From Reichenbachiella agarivorans (lineage in GTDB: Bacteria; Bacteroidota; Bacteroidia; Cytophagales; Cyclobacteriaceae): DNA of 64,000 bases. Below the pieces are notes generated by a model, which was given only the letters and a program-made list of their open reading frames with translations, did not search any database and was not told where the DNA came from. How positions within the stretch are numbered: position 1 is the first letter of the stretch; each line of letters starts with the position of its first letter. Positions 1-7,884 of this stretch are shown in pieces. The stretch is from contig NZ_CP106679.1 in NCBI RefSeq assembly GCF_025502585.1, forward strand, positions 4,371,501 to 4,435,500, given 5' to 3'. A program made the translations under genes and the position numbers.

Positions 1-1
1 T

Positions 2-835
2 TTGGCAGCAATCTATACTGGGGCAACAGCATTTGACTGGATTGTTTGTGCTTTCCTATACTTCTTTCGTATGTTCTGGGTGACAGGTGGATACCATCGC
101 TATTTCGCACATAGATCGTACAAGACCTCTCGCTTTTTCCAGTTCATCATTGCCTTTATGGCGCAGACTTCTGCTCAAAAAGGAGCACTGTGGTGGGCAG
201 GGCATCACAGGGTGCATCATAGAACCAGTGACACCTATGATGATCCGCATTCAATGAAGCATTACGGATTTTGGTATTCACATGTGGGCTGGATCGTAGG
301 ACCAGATTACAAAGAAACTGATTACAAAATCATCGCAGATTACTCCAAGTATCCAGAATTAGTTTGGCTCAACAAGTATTACCTGGTTCCTCCTTTTATT
401 CTGGCACTCCTAGTCATGGCACTAGGCGGTATTGTCAACGGAGGCAGTATCATGACCATGTTTACCACAGCTGGATTTTCTTGTTTGTTTATCGGATTTT
501 TCCTCAGCACAGTTTTGTTGTACCACGGGACTTTTAGCATCAACTCTATTATGCATAAATTCGGCAAGCAACGCTATGAATCTAATGATGAGTCCAAAAA
601 CAACCTGATTCTGGCTTTGATCACACTAGGTGAAGGCTGGCACAACAACCATCATTATTATGAAGTAGCGGCTCGTCAAGGTTTCTTTTGGTGGGAGATT
701 GATATCACCTACTACATCCTACGGACGCTCGCTTTCTTTGGCATCATATGGGATTTGAGAGGTGTACCTGATCACATCAAATATTCTAAAAACAAAGAAG
801 AGGCACGCCATCTTGCCCAACAAGCCAAAGCTTAA
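2..835 (+). CDS. Fatty acid (acyl-CoA type) desaturase, 5' truncated by the window edge
   Basis: Membrane di-iron desaturase that introduces a cis double bond into acyl chains. All three histidine boxes are visible: HRYFAH (residues 32-37 of the visible part), HRVHH (69-73) and HNNHH (214-218), plus two hydrophobic spans between boxes 2 and 3 (about 130-175). Family members normally have two membrane helices before box 1; only part of that is present and the reading frame is open to base 2, so the true start lies upstream of the window and the TTG at base 2 is not a start. The gene ends just before a long perfect hairpin (855-896). Whether the acyl carrier is CoA or a phospholipid cannot be told from the sequence. 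Confidence 0.9.
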   Translation: MAAIYTGATAFDWIVCAFLYFFRMFWVTGGYHRYFAHRSYKTSRFFQFIIAFMAQTSAQKGALWWAGHHRVHHRTSDTYDDPHSMKHYGFWYSHVGWIVGPDYKETDYKIIADYSKYPELVWLNKYYLVPPFILALLVMALGGIVNGGSIMTMFTTAGFSCLFIGFFLSTVLLYHGTFSINSIMHKFGKQRYESNDESKNNLILALITLGEGWHNNHHYYEVAARQGFFWWEIDITYYILRTLAFFGIIWDLRGVPDHIKYSKNKEEARHLAQQAKA

Positions 836-854
836 ATCTTAGAGCCAAGACAAA

Positions 855-896
855 AGAGCCAAGAGTCAAGATTCTACAATCTTGACTCTTGGCTCT
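855..896. repeat. Perfect 19-bp inverted repeat built of AAGAnnC heptamers
   Basis: Left arm 855-873, loop CTAC 874-877, right arm 878-896, arms perfectly complementary. The left arm continues a seven-base-phased tract beginning near 841 (AAGACAA, AAGAGCC, AAGAGTC, AAGATTC). It sits between the desaturase and a convergent gene and could act as a bidirectional terminator, but there is no T-run, so the role is uncertain. Confidence 0.75.
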
Positions 897-925
897 AAAC
901 TACTGCTGTATTCATCAATACGCTA

Positions 926-1273
926 CTAAGCACTGATCTCAACAGGCTCGCTTTTATATTGAGAATGTCTCTCGCTTCTTTTGTCTTGTAGAGATGCCAT
1001 CCAGCCTTTTACTTCTTTGTGCACTGCTTTACCCAACTCCTTCACTTCCTTAGTAGCCTTCTTAGCTCCTTTATCTATGGCCTTACCTGTTTTCTTGACC
1101 ACAGGCTTCACTTCCTTCTCTACTTTTTTGTAACCCTTTTTGGTCCCCTCTGCGACTTTCTTACTTACCTTCTTTATGTCACTCTTGACTGAACTATCGT
1201 CCTGAGCAAAAGCCGAATTGACACCCACTGACAACCCAAATACTAACAAACTAAAAAACAAACACTTACGCAT
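926..1273 (-). CDS. Small exported lysine-rich protein
   Basis: 115 aa with a clear signal peptide (residues 1-23, cleavage after SAFA-Q). The mature part (about 25-95) is strongly basic and almost all K, V, E, G, A and T, with repeated 'KK.K..K' patterns resembling histone H1-like or YtxH-like amphipathic helices. No known catalytic motif. It would act in the periplasm, perhaps binding an anionic polymer or membrane; that is inference. Convergent with the upstream desaturase and followed on the same strand by a VOC gene, from which it is separated by about 34 nt. Confidence 0.7.
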   Translation of the reverse strand: MRKCLFFSLLVFGLSVGVNSAFAQDDSSVKSDIKKVSKKVAEGTKKGYKKVEKEVKPVVKKTGKAIDKGAKKATKEVKELGKAVHKEVKGWMASLQDKRSERHSQYKSEPVEISA

Positions 1274-1307
1274 AACTTAAAAACATAAATTTGAACAAAC
1301 AATCGAA

Positions 1308-1694
1308 CTAGAACTCATACAGCTCAATGGGCAGGCCATCTGGATCACTAAAAAACACAAACCGCTTACCCGTGTATTCGTCGGTTCTGATCTTTTCAAC
1401 AACCACGCCACAGTTGCTCAAGCGCTCCACTTCTTCCTCGATATTTTCCACTTCGAAAGCCAAATGTCTCAGACCACAAGCTTCAGGCTGAGACACACGA
1501 GCAGGAGGATTAGGAAAGGAAAACAACTCAACGACATACTGACCTCCCAATGCCAAATCCAACTTGTAAGAATCCCGCTCACTTCGATATACCTCACGAA
1601 CAACGTCTAAGCCTAACACATCTGTATAAAACCATTTAGACCGCTGATAATCAGCACAAATAATCGCAATATGATGAATACATTTCAGACCCAT
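1308..1694 (-). CDS. VOC family protein (glyoxalase I-like, YaeR/GloA2 type)
   Basis: 128 aa, the usual length for a single-chain vicinal-oxygen-chelate protein with two beta-alpha-beta-beta-beta modules. Candidate metal ligands sit at the expected places: H8 (IHHIAI), E56 (VVELF), H77 (LRHLAFEV) and E124 (PIELYEF). The closest family by eye is YaeR-type proteins, whose substrate is not settled; glyoxalase activity is possible but unproven. No operon partner is obvious. Confidence 0.85.
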   Translation of the reverse strand: MGLKCIHHIAIICADYQRSKWFYTDVLGLDVVREVYRSERDSYKLDLALGGQYVVELFSFPNPPARVSQPEACGLRHLAFEVENIEEEVERLSNCGVVVEKIRTDEYTGKRFVFFSDPDGLPIELYEF

Positions 1695-1881
1695 TTTTCA
1701 ACAATCATTACTTTTCTCTTACACATTTACCTTTCAAAATGAAGCTTAAAACATCTACAAACGCAGCTCAGTAAAGATACTGGCTACAATGTGAAAAAAT
1801 TCACATTATTTTTCTGGCAAAACACAACCATAATTGAGACTTTTCGATAAATTCATCCAATTTATTTTGAATGATTTTTCA

Positions 1882-2562
1882 ATGATTCATCCTAAAACAG
1901 AACTCAAATATATAAACGATGTGGTCGGGTACGGGGTATTCGCCACTCAGATGATTCCAGAAGGAACCATCATCTATGTCAAAGACAGTTTGGAGCATGT
2001 TATTTCTCCCTCAGACTTTCTGGCACATCCTCAGGAAATGAGAGAGGTCATCGACAAATACTCCTATATCGATGAGTCTGGCAACAGAATCCTCAGTTGG
2101 GACTTTGGCAAGTATGTCAATCACTGTTGCAATTGCAACACGATCAGTACTGGTTATGGTTTTGAAATGGCCATACGCGACATTCAGGCTGGTGAGCAAA
2201 TCACAGATGAATATGGGATATTCAACATCATCCAAGAAATGGACTTGGTCTGTGGTGAGTCTTGCTGTCGAAAAAAGATCGCAAGTGACGATTTTGACAA
2301 ATACTACCCAGAGTGGGATGCAAAAATCAAAAAATCGATCCCTCGATTACGTGAGGTAGAGCAACCACTCATGGTCTTTGTCAATCCAGAAGTAAAGATG
2401 GAATTGGACGAATACTTCAACAACCCTCAGTCCTACAAATCTGTGTACTCACTGAAATACCATGGCCCAGCCAAAACATCAAAAGCACGCCGAAGCAAAA
2501 AAGAAAAAGCGATCATCCCTCTGGATCTGGTTGCACCTGTACAAATGAGAAGAGCCAAATAA
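1882..2562 (+). CDS. SET-domain protein (putative protein lysine methyltransferase)
   Basis: SET fold recognised by the N-terminal GYGVFAT, the central NHCCNCNT (NHxCxxN, forming the AdoMet pseudoknot) and EQITDEYG, followed by a post-SET-like cysteine cluster (CGESCC). The C-terminus has a basic tail (SKARRSKKEK). An upstream TTG near 1834 in the same frame adds 16 residues, but the ATG at 1882 puts the SET domain at the usual distance and is preferred. Bacterial SET proteins can modify host or own proteins; the substrate here is unknown. A strong intrinsic terminator follows at 2581-2618. Confidence 0.75.
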   Translation: MIHPKTELKYINDVVGYGVFATQMIPEGTIIYVKDSLEHVISPSDFLAHPQEMREVIDKYSYIDESGNRILSWDFGKYVNHCCNCNTISTGYGFEMAIRDIQAGEQITDEYGIFNIIQEMDLVCGESCCRKKIASDDFDKYYPEWDAKIKKSIPRLREVEQPLMVFVNPEVKMELDEYFNNPQSYKSVYSLKYHGPAKTSKARRSKKEKAIIPLDLVAPVQMRRAK

Positions 2563-2580
2563 GCAAGCAATGATTCAAGA

Positions 2581-2618
2581 AAAAAGCCTCAGTAACGATT
2601 CGTTCTGAGGCCTTTTTT
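2581..2618 (+). terminator. Rho-independent terminator after the SET gene
   Basis: Stem GCCTCAG (2586-2592) with CTGAGGC (2605-2611), 12-nt loop, flanked by A6 on the left and T6 on the right, so it can work in both directions for the SET gene and the convergent pckA. Confidence 0.85.
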
Positions 2619-2692
2619 GTGTAAAGGAGTTAAGCAATGGCCACTCCGACTGAGTGACGCTATCAACTTATTTGTTTATTTTCAATGATTGT

Positions 2693-4315
2693 CTAAATCA
2701 ATATAGAATTCTCCACAACTGGTGCTCCTGACATGATTTCCATATTGGCGTACTCTTCAAACTTTTCAAAATTGGCTACAAACTGACTGGCAAGTCTCTC
2801 AGCTTGTCGGTCATAAGCAACTTTGTCAACCCAAGTATTTCTTGGATTCAATATCTCATTAGGGACATCTGCAACAGTATCTGGTATAGCCAATCCGAAA
2901 ATTGGATGTTTGCTATAATTGACATTTTTGAGTTTACCGTCTAGCACCGCAGAAATCATTGCTCTGGTATATTTCAATTTGATACGCTGCCCGACACCAT
3001 AGACACCACCAGACCAACCTGTATTGATCAACCATATATTGACATCATGCGCTTTGATTTTCTCACCGAGCAACTCCGCATACTTAGTAGGGTGTAGTGG
3101 CATGAATGGTGCTCCAAAACATGCAGAAAACACACTTACTGGCTCAGTAACACCTGCTTCTGTTCCAGCAACCTTGGCTGTGAAACCAGAGATAAAATGG
3201 TACATTGCCTGACCTACAGTCAATTTAGATATGGGAGGCAGTACCCCACTCGCATCACAAGTCAAAAAGAAGATGTTTTCTGGAATGCCTCCTATTGATG
3301 GAAAAACCGCATTTTTTACATTTTTGAGTGGATAAGACACCCTTGTATTTTCAGTAATGCTACAATCTGAATAATCCACCGTATTCGTGCCTGGGAAGAA
3401 TTTAGTATTCTCTAAGATGGCACCAAATCTAATGGCATCCCAAATTTCAGGTTCTTTTTCCTGTGTCAGATCGATGGTCTTGGCATAACATCCTCCTTCG
3501 AAATTAAAAATCCCATCGTTAGTCCAACCATGTTCATCATCTCCAATCAACAACCTGTTTGGATCAGCAGACAAGGTGGTTTTACCTGTCCCAGATAATC
3601 CAAAAAACACAGCTGTATCTCCTTTTTCTTTACCTATATTAGCACTACAGTGCATAGATAAGACATGATCTTTGTCTGGCAAAAGAAAATTAAGAACTGA
3701 AAAAATCCCCTTTTTGGTTTCTCCAGTATATCCTGTACCTCCCACAAGAATCACCTTTTTGGTAAAATTAACGATCGCAAAGTTCTTTTGACGGGTACCA
3801 TCTACTTCTGGATCTGCATAAAATTCTGGCACTGCAAACACCGTAAACTCTGGATGAAAATCTGTCAAATCATCATTCTGAGGCTGAATGAACATGTTGT
3901 AACAAAACAAATTGTGCCAAGCCTGAGTATCGATCACTCTGACCTTCAATTGATGCTTTGGATCCGCACCTGCATAGGCATCTCTTACATAGAGTATCTT
4001 GTCACCTAATGAAGCAATCATCTTTTTGTAAAGTGCATCAAATTTGGCTTCATCAAAAGAGACATTTATATCTCCCCACCATACTTTGTCTTTTGTAATA
4101 GCGTCCTTTACGATGTAGCGATCTTTAGGAGATCTACCCGTAAACTTACCTGTACGACACATAAGGGCCCCTGTATCTGTCAAAACTCCTTCGTCCTTTT
4201 TGATAGCTTCTGTAATCAATTCGGCGGGAGATAGATTCCATAAAACACCTTTAACATGATTCAAGCCTAGCTCGATCATATCATCCATCAGGGATTTAAG
4301 ATTCGTGTTTTTCAT
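2693..4315 (-). CDS. pckA: Phosphoenolpyruvate carboxykinase (ATP)
   Basis: Converts oxaloacetate plus ATP to PEP, CO2 and ADP, the first committed step of gluconeogenesis. 540 aa, standard length. The P-loop (kinase-1a) is FGLSGTGKTTLSAD at about 238-251 and the kinase-2/metal motif LIGDDEHGW lies at 256-264; the oxaloacetate-binding arginine region (TGRSPKD) is at about 59-65. Divergently transcribed from a DASS-family carboxylate transporter, consistent with growth on C4 acids, though the adjacency alone does not prove co-regulation. Confidence 0.97.
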   Translation of the reverse strand: MKNTNLKSLMDDMIELGLNHVKGVLWNLSPAELITEAIKKDEGVLTDTGALMCRTGKFTGRSPKDRYIVKDAITKDKVWWGDINVSFDEAKFDALYKKMIASLGDKILYVRDAYAGADPKHQLKVRVIDTQAWHNLFCYNMFIQPQNDDLTDFHPEFTVFAVPEFYADPEVDGTRQKNFAIVNFTKKVILVGGTGYTGETKKGIFSVLNFLLPDKDHVLSMHCSANIGKEKGDTAVFFGLSGTGKTTLSADPNRLLIGDDEHGWTNDGIFNFEGGCYAKTIDLTQEKEPEIWDAIRFGAILENTKFFPGTNTVDYSDCSITENTRVSYPLKNVKNAVFPSIGGIPENIFFLTCDASGVLPPISKLTVGQAMYHFISGFTAKVAGTEAGVTEPVSVFSACFGAPFMPLHPTKYAELLGEKIKAHDVNIWLINTGWSGGVYGVGQRIKLKYTRAMISAVLDGKLKNVNYSKHPIFGLAIPDTVADVPNEILNPRNTWVDKVAYDRQAERLASQFVANFEKFEEYANMEIMSGAPVVENSILI

Positions 4316-4368
4316 TTTTACAAGATTTAGTTATTGTTAAGTAATTGGTATTCCTTTTTGTTCTCCCT

Positions 4369-4376
4369 CAAACATA
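4369..4376 (-). promoter_or_regulatory. Candidate -7 box for pckA (TATGTTTG)
   Basis: Reads TATGTTTG on the minus strand, matching the Bacteroidota TAnnTTTG consensus about 54 nt upstream of the start codon. No convincing -33 TTTG was found, so confidence is moderate. Confidence 0.4.
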
Positions 4377-4516
4377 TTTGAAGATTGTAGTCCCTCTCTT
4401 TGGAGCGCTTTCCTTCCACATTGCTTAACAAAGTGACACAATATCTGATAGAATAAAACTGATCAGGATCAACCTTTCACATGTTTTGAATCATCCAAAT
4501 GAATTATCCCTCTTTC

Positions 4517-4524
4517 TAAATTTG
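4517..4524 (+). promoter_or_regulatory. Candidate -7 box for the DASS transporter operon (TAAATTTG)
   Basis: TAAATTTG lies 32 nt upstream of the GTG start. A TTTG at 4485-4488 is 28 nt upstream, longer than the usual 17-23 spacing, so an activator may be needed. Confidence 0.45.
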
Positions 4525-4555
4525 TCTCATCTCTATACACCCAAACCATAACCCA

Positions 4556-5971
4556 GTGAATCCTAAAGCTAAAAAATTTTTATTGAGTCTCTCCGTGGCT
4601 CTTTTCATTCTCTTTCTCCCTGCTACCTACATCCCTATAGAAGGCCTAAGTATCATTGAGCAGCGTGTCATGGCACTGTTTGTCTTTGCTGCCATGCTTT
4701 GGATATTAGAACCTATCCCCATCTTTGCCACTTCCATTCTCATCATTGTTCTGGAATTGCTGACTATCTCTACCTCTGGAATCAAACTTTTAGTCAACAA
4801 CCAAGGAGATAATTTTGGAACAATCCTAGCCTACAAAGACATCATGGGGACATTCGCCTCTCCTATTATTCTGTTATTTTTAGGAGGCTTCTTTTTGGCG
4901 ATGGCATCTACTAAATATCGATTGGATCAGGGGCTAGCCAGAGTCTTGCTGAAACCCTTTGGCAAGAACCCCAAAATGATCATGCTAGGTTTGATGATTA
5001 TCACTGCGATCTTCTCGATGTTTATGAGCAACACAGCCACAACCGCCATGATGCTTGCCATCTTAGCACCCGTATTGGGCTACTTTGATCTGAAAGATCC
5101 CGGCAGAATTGCCTTTGCACTGAGCATCCCTTTTGCTGCTAACATTGGAGGGATTGGGACCCCAATCGGCACCCCGCCAAATGCTCTCGCCATGAAATAC
5201 CTGACAGGTGAAAACAGTATCAGTTTTGGAGAATGGATGGCTTTTGGTATTCCCTTTGTCTTCATCCTTTTGATTATCTCATGGCTCCTTTTGTTGAAAT
5301 TTTTCCCTCCAAAGGCCAATGTTTTGGAAATAGAAATCAAAGGGAAGTTTATGACCTCAACCAAAGCCCTAATCGTCTACTTTACTTTTGGACTGACTAT
5401 TCTTCTTTGGTTAACAGATTTTCTACATGGGATGAACTCCTACACAGTTGCGATGATCCCAGTAGCTATATTCTTAGCACTTGGCATCATTACCAAAGAA
5501 GATTTAAAAAAAATGAGCTGGGATGTACTTTGGCTAGTGTCTGGTGGTATTGCCTTAGGTATGGCTCTGGAGAAAAGTGGATTGGCCGCTCACATGGTGA
5601 GTAGTATTCCATTTGACAGCTATTCTCCATTTCTTATTGTCGGGATAGCTGTACTCCTGTCTAACCTGATGGCCAACTTTATGTCACATACAGCTACCGC
5701 CAACTTACTGCTGCCTATCGTCACAGCAGTAGGAGTCTCGGTGATCAGTCTGAATACTCTAGGGGGTGCCAAGATGCTGATTTTGGCCACCACCATGGCT
5801 TCCTCTCTTGGAATGGCCTTGCCCATCAGTAGTCCTCCCAATGCTTTGGCTCATGCCACAGGTATGATTGAATCCAAGGACATGAGCAAAGTCGGTGTAC
5901 TCATCGGCATCATCGGTTTGGTCATGGTCTGCACGCTCATGTGCATTTTGAGATTAATCAATTTTCTATAA
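4556..5971 (+). CDS. DASS/SLC13 family sodium:di- or tricarboxylate symporter
   Basis: Inner-membrane secondary transporter of about 12 helices, 471 aa. It carries both family signature tips: SNT at 158-160 followed by the IGTPIGTPPNALA region, and SHT at 377-379 followed by SSPPNALAHATG near the C-terminus, which form the sodium and carboxylate sites in VcINDY-type proteins. Starts at GTG 4556 because the frame begins with a typical cytoplasmic amphipathic helix there. The downstream kinase starts 6 nt after its stop, so the two are very likely co-transcribed. The substrate is inferred as C4-dicarboxylate from the family and from the neighbouring pckA; sulfate or citrate cannot be excluded. 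Confidence 0.9.
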   Translation: MNPKAKKFLLSLSVALFILFLPATYIPIEGLSIIEQRVMALFVFAAMLWILEPIPIFATSILIIVLELLTISTSGIKLLVNNQGDNFGTILAYKDIMGTFASPIILLFLGGFFLAMASTKYRLDQGLARVLLKPFGKNPKMIMLGLMIITAIFSMFMSNTATTAMMLAILAPVLGYFDLKDPGRIAFALSIPFAANIGGIGTPIGTPPNALAMKYLTGENSISFGEWMAFGIPFVFILLIISWLLLLKFFPPKANVLEIEIKGKFMTSTKALIVYFTFGLTILLWLTDFLHGMNSYTVAMIPVAIFLALGIITKEDLKKMSWDVLWLVSGGIALGMALEKSGLAAHMVSSIPFDSYSPFLIVGIAVLLSNLMANFMSHTATANLLLPIVTAVGVSVISLNTLGGAKMLILATTMASSLGMALPISSPPNALAHATGMIESKDMSKVGVLIGIIGLVMVCTLMCILRLINFL

Positions 5972-5977
5972 ACAGCC

Positions 5978-7348
5978 ATGAAAGATAACAATATTAAATT
6001 GTCCGAACTGACAGACATCTCCTGGCTCAAAGAACATTATTTCTCCAATCCGGCACAGAAAATCACTCTAAAGAAAGGGGAAACTATACTGAAACAAGGT
6101 GAGAAAAATGACTGCATTTTCTACCTAGTCAGTGGTCGACTGACGGGTCACTACAAACCCAAAGGCGGCAGTCAACTCTTGATCTTTAGCACTGGAGAGG
6201 ATTCTGTAGTCGGCATCTATAGTTTCTTTTCAGCTGATGGATGTAGTTATACGACAGTTAACGCAGAAGAAGATGCTACTGTCTATTACATGAGCAAAGC
6301 GGAGCTACCAGCGAAAAATCATCCTGATCACCAACTATTTTCAGAGCATATCTTGCCGATTATTGTTAATGAAATTTACCTCCGACAAATGCTCGTGGTA
6401 AAAAATGCCACAGAAAAAGAGATCACACTGAAGAAGCTGATGCAAAGTGAAAAACTAGCTACTCTGGGCCAACTGGCTGCTGGATTGGCTCATGAGCTCA
6501 ACAACGCCATCGGCGTTTTACAAAACAAGACCCAATGGTTGACGAATCAACTGAAAGTAATTTTCAACCAAAAGGAATACGAACATCTATACCCCCTCTT
6601 TATCAAAGGACTAGAACAAGGCCAACATAGCTCAACAGCTGACGCGAGAAAACGCAAAGAACACATCAAAAAAGCACTCAAGATAGACGATCGTCTAGCC
6701 AAGAAACTGGCTCGAATCGATTTGACCGACGAAGAGATCCGACAGATCGCCAAACAAAACCAAGTAGATAAAATAGAAGAAATGGATGGCTTTTGGGAGA
6801 TGGGTATGACCCTACACGACATGGAGATCGCTTCTACACACACCACCCATGTCATTCGCTCCATCAAAGACCTGGGCTCACAAAACCACAGCGACGTACA
6901 GGAATGTGATCTTCGATTGACCTTCAAGAAATCCTTGTCCCTGCTGTCAAATATGACAAGAAATATTCAAATCGATTTGGATGTAGAAAAAGGATTGACC
7001 TTGATAGGAAACGAAGGGGACTTCATTCAAATCTGGGTCAACCTGATCAAAAACGCAGCAGAAAGTCTCAGTCAAGCTGAAACCAAAGATCCAAGAATAC
7101 AATTGCTATATGTACCGAACCCTCATAGCATTCATCTACAAGTCATAGACAATGGACCAGGTATACCAGCGCATCTATTGCCTACGATATTCCAACCCAA
7201 CGTCACTACCAAAGTCTCAGGATTATCCTTTGGACTCGGTCTCGGCTTGTCCATCATCCAAAAAATCATCAGCAGTTACGGAGGGAATATTACTGTGAGT
7301 TCTGTCCCAGGCCATACTTCATTCGACATCACATTACCTAAAACATAA
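5978..7348 (+). CDS. Sensor histidine kinase with N-terminal cyclic-nucleotide-binding domain
   Basis: 456 aa, no membrane segment, so a soluble sensor. A cNMP-binding (Crp-like) beta-roll spans about 25-130. The H-box is LAAGLAHELNNA with phospho-acceptor H172; the N-box is NLIKNAAES (N359), then DNGPGIP (391-397) and the G-box GLGLGLS (419-425). The distance from H172 to N359 (187 residues) exceeds the usual 105-115 by about 75; the extra part (about 205-285) is charged and helical and looks like an insertion within the dimerisation region. It lies between a carboxylate transporter and a lone receiver and probably phosphorylates that receiver. The ligand of the beta-roll is unknown. Confidence 0.88.
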   Translation: MKDNNIKLSELTDISWLKEHYFSNPAQKITLKKGETILKQGEKNDCIFYLVSGRLTGHYKPKGGSQLLIFSTGEDSVVGIYSFFSADGCSYTTVNAEEDATVYYMSKAELPAKNHPDHQLFSEHILPIIVNEIYLRQMLVVKNATEKEITLKKLMQSEKLATLGQLAAGLAHELNNAIGVLQNKTQWLTNQLKVIFNQKEYEHLYPLFIKGLEQGQHSSTADARKRKEHIKKALKIDDRLAKKLARIDLTDEEIRQIAKQNQVDKIEEMDGFWEMGMTLHDMEIASTHTTHVIRSIKDLGSQNHSDVQECDLRLTFKKSLSLLSNMTRNIQIDLDVEKGLTLIGNEGDFIQIWVNLIKNAAESLSQAETKDPRIQLLYVPNPHSIHLQVIDNGPGIPAHLLPTIFQPNVTTKVSGLSFGLGLGLSIIQKIISSYGGNITVSSVPGHTSFDITLPKT

Positions 7349-7352
7349 GATC

Positions 7353-7826
7353 ATGGAAAAGATTTATATACTCTGTGTAGAAGATCAACGAGAGGTTCTC
7401 AACACAATCGCTAGCCAGCTGGCAGTACTGGATCAGCACGTCATCATCGAAGAGTGTGAATCGGCGCAAGAGGCCCAAGAACTCATCGAAGAGATTGATA
7501 CCGCAGGTGACTTCATCGCGTTGGTCATCTCTGACCATGTCATGCCTGGCAAAACTGGTGTAGAACTTCTCACCGACCTGTACAACGACGGCAGATTTGG
7601 TGATACAAAAAAAATACTATTGACAGGTCAAGCCACACACATGGACACCATCAAAGCCATCAATCAAGCAGGGATCGATTTCTATATCGAAAAACCTTGG
7701 AAGGCCGAAGACCTTCTCCAAAAGGTATGTACCCTGCTCACTATTTTCATCATAAAAAAAGGAATTGAATACGAGCCTTTCCTAGAGATTCTTGACAAAG
7801 AAAAACTCTTCAATCTGTTAAAATAG
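7353..7826 (+). CDS. Single-domain response regulator (CheY-like receiver with short helical tail)
   Basis: 157 aa. Receiver residues are all present: acidic pair E10/D11, phospho-acceptor D61 (VISDHVMPG), T91 (LLTGQA) and K114 (YIEKPW). About 30 residues follow the receiver with no DNA-binding or enzymatic domain, so output is through protein contact. Starts 4 nt after the kinase stop; clearly cognate to it. The stop codon TAG is the first unit of a heptamer tract (7824-7866). Confidence 0.9.
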   Translation: MEKIYILCVEDQREVLNTIASQLAVLDQHVIIEECESAQEAQELIEEIDTAGDFIALVISDHVMPGKTGVELLTDLYNDGRFGDTKKILLTGQATHMDTIKAINQAGIDFYIEKPWKAEDLLQKVCTLLTIFIIKKGIEYEPFLEILDKEKLFNLLK

Positions 7827-7866
7827 ACTTTAGACAGCTAGATATCAGAGACTAGACACTAAATTT
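7824..7866. repeat. Seven-base-phased TAGAnnn tract
   Basis: Units TAGACTT, TAGACAG, (C) TAGATAT, CAGAGAC, TAGACAC, TAAATTT run from the receiver stop codon almost to the porin start. See the finding on heptamer tracts. Confidence 0.65.
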
Positions 7867-7884
7867 TCTAAACCATAAACAACC

